DNA of 64,000 nucleotides, taken from positions 14,678,256 through 14,742,255 of the forward strand of contig NC_031769.1 of assembly GCF_001522545.3 (NCBI RefSeq). The letters are read 5' to 3'. Within the stretch, counting starts at the first letter, position 1. Every line of letters starts with the position of its first letter. This DNA is from Parus major (Eukaryota > Chordata > Aves > Passeriformes > Paridae). Shown one piece after another: positions 48,613 to 59,711 of this stretch. The notes under the pieces are model-generated. The model saw only the letters and a program-made list of their open reading frames with translations, had not been told where the DNA came from and ran no database searches. Position numbers and translations under genes: made by a program.

Positions 48613-51600
48613 GCTAATAAATAGGAGGGATTGGCATCTCTCCCACAGTTTTAATCAATGCTGTCAAAAAATGCAATAGCAACTGATTGCTGCCTTGAGT
48701 AAGTAAAGTTAGTGAAGTACTGGTATTCCCTGTAATAAGGCTCATGAACACTACAGATTGCACATAACAATTGGCTATTTTCAAGAGAGCCACCACAGCA
48801 GGGCAGTCCAGCCCTGCAGGGCAATTTATGACAAATGAATGAGCCAAAAACTGTAAACAATTCAGTGACAAAAATAAGCTTGAAAGACAAAAAACAATTC
48901 AACCTCCAGAAGCTGATTTATTTCCACAGTAGCTAAATGTAAATACTTCCTCTTCCCTGAATTGCTAGACTTTCAGTTCAAGGAATATATTAAGAGATTG
49001 AGAACCTACATCCAACACTGTGGCTCCCTCTGATTGTTGTGTTGTGTTAAAACTATTGTGAGAGTATGTTCAGCCTAGTTAGCCAAGAACTTTACCACCT
49101 CTATAATTAACTCTGGAATCTGACATCATCATCCCCTCAAGGTTCTCTTAAAATTTTAATAGCCTGGTTTATGAATATTAATTTGCCAGCATTACACTTC
49201 CAGGGATTTATGAAAACCCAATGGCATGTCAGTGCTCAAAGAGGTTCTATTATTTCTGCTTCTTCCTTAGCATATTTATTACAAGTCAGAAAGTGCATCA
49301 AGCCTGCAGTTGATCCAACCATCTGGGTCAATTCATAGAGATTAAGTGGCACAGCAGACACCAAGTGCTGCTGCTCAGGGCGCCTATTTATCCCTCCAGT
49401 GGACATGATGCTTCTTCACAGGACTCATTGGTTCTAGGCTATAAAAGCTGTTTCTCCCTCATCTCTTCCTGTTTCTCTCCTCCTACATGCCACTGCAATT
49501 ACAAGCCAAGCACACGACAGCCAGTCCTTCAAAGGCTGCTCCTATGTAAGAGAAGAGTTTCCCAAACCACAGAGTTTATCAGATCTGTACAGGCAATTAT
49601 TCTCCAAAGTCAGCTTGTTTCAGCAAGTGCTACAAGACAGACGGAAACTGGCACACTCCAACAGCTAAATAAAGTTTGTGACTCTTTGGTCCATTACCAA
49701 GAGGCATGAACATTTATATCAAAAGGAATAATTTGTTTCACAATTTTTTGTGTTTTCCAAATTGTGACAGTGCTGAAGTTTTAGGCCACTGGCTTGGACA
49801 TAACTGTATGCCACAGACATGTCATCCAACCATCCCCAGATATGAAGCATCTCCAGTTTTAAAAGGAGAGCTCAATAAAAGTTCATAGTGCAGGTAGATC
49901 AAAAGCTCCTATGAATCTGAATAGGGCAACAAATATTTAGAGCACAGCTTGTAAGGAATGTGAAATGCTACTATATATTAAGCCAGAAGCTTCCTCCTAA
50001 TAGTCATGCAAACTGTAAAGCAAAACTAGAAAGCCAAATAGTGTCATTCCTCCTACATATTCCTTAGCTATATTTCTCCTTTGTCAGCAAGGAGGCAGCT
50101 CAGCAAAGCTCAGAACTACTTTTGTCATTTCCTGGCAAAACAAATTTAGTTAGAACTTTCTGAAGTTATTGTTAAGCCTTACCTTACAACAATTTATGCA
50201 ATTATGTGATTTTCCCCTCAGCACCACTGCTTCAGAACAAAGAAGGTTTGATCTGTCATAAATGAGCATTCCAAGCTTCTGGTTTCTGTTTCTGCTCCAA
50301 ATATTTACAGAACAATGAAAAGCTCTCAATTTGGAAGAGTAACTTCCAACAGCACCATTTGGCAAATGTATTTAAAGGCAACACCAAAGAGAACCTGTAG
50401 ATTACTCAGCAGGAAAAAAGAGAAGAGAAATGCAAATAAAAAATAACAAGTAATAAAAAGGATATATAATCCCTGAAGGGAAAGGGAGGAGAAATTAGAG
50501 ATCAGCAACTGAAACAGTGAAGAAAAAAGGTCAGAAGTCCTGAAGGATGTAATCATGATTCTATTTTAAAAAGGGAAAGGCTAAAATTGTGACTGATACA
50601 ATGGCCTATGGGCCAATCCAGAAAGTCTGAAGTACCATAAATAAAATGGCTTTGTAGAACATCATCACTTGATGCTTCCTTTAGCTCCCAGGCCACAGTT
50701 TTAGCCAGAGACCGGTGTTTGGGAAGACTGTTGTGAATTCTTACCAGGGCCTGGGGGAAAGCTCTGCACTACAGGCAGTCCTGGACACTGGTCAAGGTAC
50801 AGCAAGCACACTTCACTGTGGTTGAATTACACTATTTCTGCTTGGCTTCTGTGGAGAAACCAGCTTATTTGGAGTTGTTTTTTAGCTACCTAGCCTTCCT
50901 TGGGGAGAGAATAATTTATGCTATGTCTTCAGAACAGAAAGACCTATTGTCAAAGTCACAAGCTGCCTGTTTGCCCTAACCAGGAGAGACCCTTTGTGGT
51001 GCAGGGGGCAGGGGAACCTTTCACTTGTATGGGATCTCCCTTAGAAGCAGAATGGCTGTTTTTTAATCTAATATGATTATTTTAGAAGGCAACAGAAGTT
51101 AAAATAATGTACTTCAAGAATCTAACTGAAAAGCTTGATTGTTGCTTTGCTAAGAGTTCCAAAAGTAGATGAAAAAAATCCAAACTGAGTCTGGCCTGCA
51201 AAACTCTTCCAGCACCATCAACCCCCTTTATTTATTTATTTTTAGTGGCTTGCCAGTTAAATCTCTAGCCTGCAACAAAATCAAGTTTGGGTAGCTGTCA
51301 GCCCTTAAAGCTAAACAGCTACAACACTTGGCAGGTAGTTTTAAGAAAGACTTTTAGCTACAAAGGAAAACATGATGGGCTGGATAAAGCTGAATGCCCA
51401 ATTTATTTTGGCACTCTTGTAGGATAGACAGCCATGTTGGCCAGCTTCAGGATCCTGAATTGTGTAAGTATTTCCAAACATTTTGAGCCTGTCTGCCTTG
51501 CTGGACCACCCACAGGGAGTACAGCTTGATGGCCATGGGAAAAGTACCACCAACTACATTGTTTTTTACTGAACTCCACTGAATACACTTGATCTCCAGA

Positions 51601-52223
51601 AAACTGACAAAATTACTCCTCTGTGGAGGAAGATCCACATGTCTGCCCAGCAGGAGATGCAGAAAGGCAGTCTTTTGCAGGCAGAAGGGCACAACTCCGC
51701 TCCATCGGCTTTCATGGTCAGGTTTTGCCCACCAGTTTAGCAACATGCAAGGGACACAGTTGTGCTTTTCTCCCCAGGTAACAGTGGAAGTGATTAGCAC
51801 AAAAATGTGTTCCTGGAAGCAGCACAGACACCAGAAAACTTCATGATAATTCAACTAATTGGTACATGTCACAAGAGAGAAGCAATTCAGAAGAGTTAAT
51901 CAACCTGAAGCTCGTTTCAACTCCAACCATTCATGAGACTCTGAAGCTGAGCAGCAGGTTGTGTTTCACAGACTGAGTCAAAGATATGAATAAAGTAAAA
52001 CACCCCCAGGTACTGGACGAGGCATTGTCAGTGTACAGATCATGTAAGTGAAGTCATGTTGAGAACGAGTCATTTACCCCTCCCAGGGTGTAATCCCATG
52101 AAGAAATACTTAGATTAAATCTTAGACTATTATCCTTGCATATCAACCCTGTCTGCTCCCAGCTGAGGTGTCTGAAGATCCTGTTTAAACTAGCTCATTT
52201 ATCCAATCAAGTCAGGAGAAACA

Positions 52224-52332
52224 AAAACATGAGAGAGCTACTCTGTGGCTCTTGGGGATGGTGCACAGCCAGGACTTGGACTCAATGATTCCTGTAAATC
52301 CCTTCCAACTCAGCACATTCTATGATTCTTTA
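52224..52332 (+). mobile_element. CR1 LINE 3' tail fragment
   Basis: The plus strand has acttggactcaatgattcct, then cccttccaactcagcacatt and the terminal ctatgattctt. This is the usual CR1 3' end with its octamer. It is about 110 bp long and carries no coding capacity. The left boundary is approximate. Confidence 0.8.
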
Positions 52333-52738
52333 AGTGCTTCTCTTGAAGATACCTCTACCTTTCCATCTCAATGCCCAGTCCGTAATCCTCAATCTCTCTG
52401 CTTCTCTCCTCTCTGTCTCTCCTAAGTCTTGCACAGGGAGCAAATGGCCTGCTGTGGAAGGCTACTCATGACATCAGGAAGTAAAAGAAAGTGAGCCAAA
52501 CAGTTCTTGATTTATCTGAAGCATTTACTAAGAGGATTTTGTGTGGAGTCACTTCTTTCCTGACAATTAACTTCCATGGAATTGTGCTGTCATGACATTT
52601 CACTGTCTGCATTCAATCTCTCACAGGCACTGGAAGTCACTCATAAAATTCTACTCAATTACTTAGCCCTAGGTTTCAATCAAAAATACTTGTCCATTAA
52701 ATATTTCACTGCCGATGTGCTACTTCTGTGCTGGCTTC

Positions 52739-52850
52739 AACCAAGCTGTAATAGTGATAACTATAACCAAGCTGTATTTGTGATATCGAATATAATTATT
52801 TCATAGCTGCATTTTCAAATATAATTACTTTCATAGCTGCAATTCAAAAT
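52739..52850. repeat. two adjacent imperfect duplications of about 27-28 bp
   Basis: ccaagctgtaatagtgata (52,741-52,759) recurs 27 bp later as ccaagctgtatttgtgata. Directly after, atataattatttcatagctg recurs about 28 bp later as atataattactttcatagct. Two neighbouring near-tandem duplications with almost the same period suggest a local slippage-prone patch. No function is suggested. Confidence 0.6.
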
Positions 52851-52974
52851 TATGTCCCAATTTTACTTACACCTATTTTTACCTAAGTCCAAACAAGCCA
52901 GCACAGGCAGTATATGAGCTTTGGTCATTCAAGAGAAGAGCTTACATATATCTCAAATCAAAAGTGCAGAACTA

Positions 52975-53004
52975 AATAATTACAAGTAGAATAATTACAA
53001 GTAG
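52975..53004. repeat. 15-bp perfect tandem duplication
   Basis: AATAATTACAAGTAG occurs twice head to tail (52,975-52,989 and 52,990-53,004), followed by AATA, the start of a third copy. The copies are identical. Confidence 0.95.
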
Positions 53005-56000
53005 AATACTGTTCAAACTGAAGTCCTCATGACACTCTTTCAGAAGCATACACAGAGGCAAGTAGATTGTGGGCAGTTTTAATACTGGGCTAGAAGACAC
53101 AGCAGTAGACTTGGTCCAAGAATCAATACAGTATCTTAAAATAAAAGAGAATTTCCCTTTTGAATAAGAATATTAGCCCAACACTTGCACAACACATTTT
53201 CCTACATGTCTTACCATCATTTGTTTAAGTCTCTAAATCAAGCAAATGGAGCCTGTCACAAGCACAGTACGATAGACCTTGCATCACAAACATTTAAATG
53301 TCAACATCCCACCTGATGAGGGGAAACAAAGCAGTGAGGAGCCTCACAGAGCTCATAGGCCCTCCAGTTTGTAGCTCTTCTCTTGCTATCTAACCCAAGA
53401 CATCAGAGTGTTCCATACTCACCTGTGCTACAAGCTCACTCCCACACTGAGCAACTCTTTTTAAACCCTGACTCTTCCTCTGCTGTTAATTCAGCACCCA
53501 CACTGACACAGCCATGGTGAGCAGGTCTGAGCAACCCACTGGACTTGAGAGGAAATGGAAAGAACTCCTGACAGAACAGTTCCCTGATCTCTGTGGCCAT
53601 GTATCCAACTGATACTATTGGAGAGAGTGGTTCTGGAGCAAAGTGGGAATGGAAATGCAATTGGGAAGGATTCCTAAACAGGTATTTTAAAGCAAGATTG
53701 CCACTTCCACTATTCTATCTGCCAATCCAAAGCTTCAGCTGCCTAAAGTTCTTCAGAAGAACAAAACTGGTAACCCTGGCCTTAAACCAAAAAATGATGA
53801 GATCTCATTTTGAAACTTACCCACCAGAAGCCTGAATCCACTTCAAGACACCCCTAAGCCCCAGTCTACAAACAGATGAATAGCAAGGCCACTCTTGGCC
53901 TCTCTTGTTTAAAGCAGGACAGCTATGAAGAACACAAAGTCTCATGTTTTATTTTATCTTTTTTTTCCTGCAATTCATTGTTATGAATCCTAGCTAATAT
54001 GTCTGGAACACATTAGTTACTCAGAGAACAAGATGTGTTGATACTATGTTTTCTCCTTTGACTTAACACTTACAAATCCTTATAGCCAGCAAATAAACCA
54101 AGTCCAAATAGCCAAGAAACACAATTAACACCAGAAAATCTAAGCCTCTATGATTCACTCTGAGTAACTGCCAGGATAGATCATTTTTCTTTGTCCACCT
54201 AAACATAGCTCTTACATATAAAGGGTTGTGACATCATCTAATGATGGAACAGCAAAGGCTTCCAGCCTCTGATCAGAAGAGAAATGCCAAACATTTGCAT
54301 ATACAGGAGCTTTTTTTTAACTTCACAGGTCTTTCAGTTCCTTTCAGAGTTCCTCTGATCTGAACACATCTCTTATCTGGCACACTATGCTGTAAATGAG
54401 CATGCAATCATCAAATCTGTCCTTTTGAGCTCTGATGTACTTCAAGACAACCATTTCTTGGCTACTTTTTAAAAGAACTTAACCCAGTCAGGTTTTCTAC
54501 AGCTTAAACATGCCACTCCCACCTCTGCAAGATCTCCATCTGGACAGGTCACTCTTCAGATGCACAGAGCAATGATCAGGAGCCCTGATGAAGGCTTGGT
54601 ATGGATTCCTACACTCCAACCCTGCTGGCGCCAGCACTGAGCCCGCCTGGCTCTTCACTGCACGACATGCAGCTGCTCGAGGCAGCAACACGTTTGTGTC
54701 TGTTTGCCCTTTACAGACATGTGTACTCACACATATCTACCTGCCTGATCCCTACTCCTGAAAATCCCTGGCAGGTGGCAAGGGTAGATTTGCATGTTAC
54801 TCCATAAAATATACCTCTGTCCGCAGATGTGGTCAGTTCAGTTCATCCTTATTGCTCCGAATAAGCCAAAAAGCCTTAATCCTTTCTAGAAATGCCAACA
54901 AGAGGGGAAAAGAAAGAAAAACAAAGTTGTCCACACATCAAATACAAACAATTTTTGAAAACAGATGTTTTTTCTGTGAATTGACTGACTAATGGTTTGG
55001 GTAGAAAACCACTCTAGTCAGTTGAAACACAATTCTAGATGATTGCTATGTAAGCAGAATTGACCACAAGAAAACTTCTAATGGTTTTGTTCATTTTTAG
55101 TACAGTTGGTTGAAAATGCAATGTTGATTTTTTGCAGAGCTAGTTTCCAATAATTCCACATATAAACTGACAGTGCATTTGACAATGCTGAAACTGCATC
55201 TGTCACAATTACATTTGCAACATACTTTTATGTATCTGGGTACTGATAAACAGAGTATTTTAATATGTAGAGCTCTATAACCAAAACATCTCCTGTGCTA
55301 TTTTTTAAAGCTTAGTTTAAGGAATGGAAGTTAAAAAAAAGATGGGAAACTTCAACCTGAGAATTTGGTATTTAAATCTGTAATGCAGCCTTTAAAGACC
55401 TGAGTTCATTTTACAGGTATGAAATGAAGTTACCCATTCTAAAACTCAACCTTCATCTATAAATATGAGGTTTCCTTACTTGCCAAGCCAACCCTTACTA
55501 TCTCATCAGAATGAAAGGATGGGAGCTGAGTTGTGTTTTCAAAGCGTACAACTGTGTACAATTCACACAGCTTTTGCTGAGCACAACTCAGGGAGTTAGT
55601 GTATAGTTTTTGTTTGAAACAGGTAAGCAAAAACTAACTCTAGGGCATGAAGTAAGCTTTATTTACCTGAGCTTCAAGATGCTTAGAATTACCATTACTA
55701 AAGCCTTGAGTCAGCTTTTCAAATGGATTATATGCTCTGAATGTTTGACTACAATAAGAAATATATCATTCAAGGTTAGCTTCACTCACTGCAAAAAATA
55801 GCTACTTCTCTTCACAATGAAGAGGTAAAAAAGTGAAATCCAGTGCTGCTGGAGCAATAACTGTGTTGGTTGTTCAGCTCCAGTTGTCGGTGTTAAAACA
55901 TCTGGCAGTTTTAGTTTTTTGATTGGAAATGAAGGCAGGTAGGTGTTACAATGACTGACACCAAAGCCAAGTTAAACCAGGTCTCAACTCACAGGCCTAA

Positions 56001-57243
56001 CTTGTGCTACAGGGTTAGCCTTACCCATCCCTAAGCACCACTGGAATGCCAACAGCTGCCTGAAATGCTGCTTTCAGTAGGATTTCACCTTGCTTTCAGG
56101 GCCAGTTGCCACTTAATGGAAAATGACATTGAAATACCGTCCATTTTTCACTCTAATAGAAACAGTTGGGGCAATTATTTTTAAGAGTTAAAGAGTTACT
56201 CTAGCTGTCTGTGAGGCTTAACTGGGCTTCTTGTGAGAAAGGGCAAGATTGAAAGTCACATGTGAAGCACATATGACTTGCATATTCTCTAGATCATTTG
56301 GTACAACTGTTTTGAAATAGTAATCCTCCATCCTTCCAGGGAGAGCTGATGGGAGACAGTGCTACCTTTGTTTTATTTTCAGGAACAGACAGTAATTTTG
56401 TCTAAATCTAAGGCTAATATAACAGAGCAAGAATGAAATCCTGCTCATCTTTGCTGACTGCCAAGAGTTTTACAGGTATAAGCCACAAGGAGCACATTTG
56501 GCAGCCATTAACTCCACAGAAATACTATTTACTTCTCACAGTACTTTGGCACACAATCTCTGGACTAACACCTCAATGCAGTCCCCTTGTAACAGACACT
56601 GGAAACAGCATGGCATTTTTTGGTGTCAAACGGCTCAGTTCTCTCAGGAAATTGCACACTTCCTTCACAATGGTCTGATAGAGGCTCAAGTTGCTTTAGA
56701 AATGTATCTGGCCTTAAATGTTATGACACTTGATGTCCAAGTTCCATGTGATGATTTTTTTGTGTACATGGAGACATGCCTGGAAAGCCAAATAATTTTG
56801 ATCTGGGTCTCTGAAAACTGAATTTACAGATTTTTTTTTAAACTATGAAAACTGGCATCATTAGAGAAAAGAGAGACCATTCTGTCAACTAAATCCAAAT
56901 GAATCATCAAAGAGTTAATGCATAATTGCTGTACCCTCTCTACTGAAAGACTCCCTTCAACATACCACCACGTGAATCAGTGACATCAGAAGCATTTTTA
57001 TCACCAGTTACCCAATGCATTCTTATCTGCTTAAGGCAGACTCCAAGTAGGACGTGTTTTGCCCATTAAAAATCACGACCTTCCAATGTGTCTATTAACT
57101 CTAAAGTGTCTAGTTGGGAATATAGCAAAGGCAGGGAATTAATAAGATGAGACCACTGTGCACACTAATTCCTTTCCAAGCTCACCACAACCAAATGGAG
57201 GCTTCTCCATGCAGAAGCAGAAGACAGAAGCTTTTGTATTCAG

Positions 57244-57286
57244 CACTTTGAATAGGCCTTGCAGACCCCAAGGCCTATTCAAAGTG
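57244..57286. repeat. perfect 18-bp inverted repeat (hairpin)
   Basis: CACTTTGAATAGGCCTTG (57,244-57,261) and CAAGGCCTATTCAAAGTG (57,269-57,286) are exact reverse complements separated by the 7-nt loop cagaccc. Flanking bases do not extend the stem by more than three further pairs beyond an internal loop, so it is shorter than a usual microRNA precursor. Perfect stems of this length are not expected by chance in 64 kb. Confidence 0.95.
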
Positions 57287-59063
57287 AATAATCTCAGCCA
57301 CCCTGTTACTGCACACTATTCCACAGCTTTTGCCTCCTGAAAATTACAGTGAAATTTCCATCCACAACAGCCAACACATTGGGAAGCAAACATGAACTCA
57401 AACAATGGCAGTTTAAATAAGCTTGTGCAATTTTCTCCTCTGTTCATGATATTAAGGGTTTCATGGACACCTGATCTTGTGTTCTTCTTACGTTCTAAGA
57501 AAGTAAAATGACAATGTTGCATTTAAAAAGCCTGAAAACCACAAACCACAAATTTCACACATTCTTAATCGCCTTTTGCATAAACAAATGTACTAAACTA
57601 TATACAGCTTTCAAACCACTTCATCAACATAGAGACAAGAGAAACCTTGGCTCATACTGTGTTATGATGTGTAAGACAGACACTTTCCAAACAGAAAACT
57701 GGCAAGAGATTCCAATGACCTGTCTAAATGTTTTGGTCACAAAGGGGTCACCTCCACCATCTCTGGGTCTACCTGGACTTACTGTGAAGGAGCAATGTGC
57801 ACTACCATTTTCATTTTCCTCTACTAGATAGTTCTGGGGAGTTCCATGTACAGTTATAGTGTGATCTTTCTTCTCTGCATAAAAAGTAAACATGGCATAG
57901 TTAAAGACAGATAAGAACTTCTTTATGTCCCCCCCTACCTTTATTCCATATAAAGTATAAAATAAAAAGAATTTAGCAAAGAAATGTCAAGCACACAGCT
58001 GCTGAATAAAGCTCAGAGAAATCTGAAATGCTCCTTCCTACCAGAAATTTTTGCCAAAAATGTCATTTAGCAACGCAAGAAAAAACAACATGGGAGAGGC
58101 AGAATTAACTTTTAAATTTAGATAGGGAAGAAAATTTACCTGTTCTAACAAGTTCAAACTTCTGCTGCACAAAGATAAGCTGATATTGCTACTTTTCATC
58201 AACCAAAATGTTTCCTGCATTCCACCCTTAGTACACTTAAGTCTGAAATTCAAGTTAAGAGCTTCTGCACACTCTGTGGTATCTAACTTCCATATCTGAC
58301 AACTCTGTGGTCTGTTTTAAGACTTCAAGGCATTGACACCTTCTAGCAGGTTTACAGGAACACTCCAGGCATATTAAAATGGAGGAGCAATTTATAGCAA
58401 CTTGCTTTTTAAAATACAATTAGCAAAGGAAAAGAAAATCAGATCATGTAAAAAAGGACGCTTATTAAAAATACTCATTTTATTGGAAGCAATGTAAAAA
58501 CATCTAAAAGTCTTCAGTATCAGACTGAAGCACACATCTGTTACACAATACAAAAATTAAGATGTCTGAAGGAGTATATTTATCTGGTTGTTTCTTCCCA
58601 ACCCTCACTACTTCTGCAGGTAGAAGAATTCAATATCCTATGAAATATGCAGATACAGTTGATTATTTAAAAATATATATCTAACAAAGTCAGTAGGAGA
58701 AAGATTCACTATATGGGGGAGTTTATTCCGACACAACATTCCTATCACTAAATTCAAAAAGTGGTTTTAAAATAGTAAGGTTCCAGACATGTTCTATCTG
58801 GAGGCTAAAATAAAAGTTTATGTAATTCAGAATAAAAATTCTAGATCCATTTGACAGAGAAATACAGATTTATAATCCAAACAAAATGGAAAGTGGCCTT
58901 AAATTGCTAGTTCCTGAAAGGGAAATTGAGAAGCAGAATTTTTTTTTTTTGGCAAGGCCACTATTCTTGAGCTTCTGGTGATTAAAATACAGCACCTGGA
59001 ATATCCTTGAAACAAGCAAACTCGCCTTCCAATCCCTCTGTCCCTTATGCTCCCCCCTTTAAG

Positions 59064-59143
59064 CAGGCTGAAATAAATCCACTCGCATTTCAACCTGACA
59101 ATGCTGCAAGATTTTCAAACAAATGGCTGAAGGAACTGCAAGC
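59064..59143. repeat. 80-bp direct duplication, copy A
   Basis: This segment (caggctgaaataaatccact, then cgcatttcaacctgacaatg) matches 59,572-59,655 at roughly four bases in five by eye, in the same orientation and about 510 bp apart. Similarity fades on both sides. It does not look like CR1 or any other repeat I recognise. Confidence 0.8.
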
Positions 59144-59571
59144 AAAGACATTTCTGCAGGAGAAGAAGGTAAAACAATGCCAGTAACTTCTACCTCTTCT
59201 GCCTGCAGTGTCTTAGTGTTTAAAACGAAGAGAATGGAAAGTTGGAGGAAGTTTTCCTCAGAATGCTCCAAGTCTCAAAATAGAGCACAGTTATCTAGTG
59301 CAACAGTACACACATGTATTTATAGAACTTTTTAAATACAAGAGAAAATTACCACTGAGAAGTTTTGTTATTATAGAAGTGTTCTTATAGCCGTCTGTAG
59401 TAATGTGGCTAAGGTTAAAATAATAAAACTGAAAAAGGAAAGAGAAACACATCACACAAATCAACCACCAACAGGACTTTCCATTCATAGCAGAATGAAC
59501 TCATCTTCTAAGCAAAACCACGAGAATAAAAACACAAAATGCCTTAAGGAAAGCTGAAGGACTGGCATGCA

Positions 59572-59655
59572 CAGGCTGGAATAAACCCACTCGCATTTCA
59601 ATCTGACAATGCTGCGAATATTCTTAAACAACTGGCTCGAGCAACTGCGTGCAAG
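59572..59655. repeat. 80-bp direct duplication, copy B
   Basis: The partner of copy A: caggctggaataaacccact, then cgcatttcaatctgacaatg. On the minus strand it begins about 18 nt beyond the donor (gtaagt, 59,674-59,679) of the 32-nt exon candidate, so it would lie in the proximal intron. Copy A would lie further down the same intron. Intronic splice control is one possible role, but nothing here proves it. Confidence 0.8.
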
Positions 59656-59679
59656 CTCCCCGAGTGAGGTGCTACTTAC

Positions 59680-59711
59680 TTCAGAATCCTGTAAAAAATC
59701 CACTTGTCTGC
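59680..59711 (-). CDS. SVIL: candidate 32-nt upstream coding exon of SVIL
   Basis: The acceptor follows an outstanding pyrimidine tract (ctgtaccttctttctgtcctctttgtgtaaag) and the donor is a perfect gtaagt (59,674-59,679). The exon reads GC AGA CAA GTG GAT TTT TTA CAG GAT TCT GAA, that is (G)RQVDFLQDSE. It enters in phase 1 and leaves in phase 0. The 62,904 exon supplies the needed G (GGC, Gly), and the 21,410 exon begins in phase 0, so it bridges both exactly. An internal ttttttacag offers a second acceptor 9 nt before the donor. Support is by phase and splice sites only; I recognise no homologous protein. Confidence 0.45.

Larger units (their letters stand above)
37331..59679 (-). other. probable long 5' intron of SVIL
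   Basis: About 22 kb with no recognised protein-coding homology. It contains two CR1 tails (48,480-48,612 and 52,224-52,332), inverted repeats at 40,662-40,704 and 57,244-57,286, short tandem duplications at 41,366-41,415 and 52,975-53,004, one exon-like segment at 42,478-42,544, and one copy of an 80-bp duplication (59,064-59,143). Whether it is intron or upstream region depends on whether the 62.9-kb first exon is real. Confidence 0.6.

Noticed and set aside
53415..53460. Strong donor gtgagt after gtagcacag on the minus strand
   Set aside because: No good acceptor and no in-frame ATG nearby; no coherent exon could be drawn.
58136..58165. 25-nt exon-like match (ctttgtgcag acceptor, gtaaat donor)
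   Set aside because: Phase 0 in and phase 1 out fits no upstream partner found here; the donor is weak.
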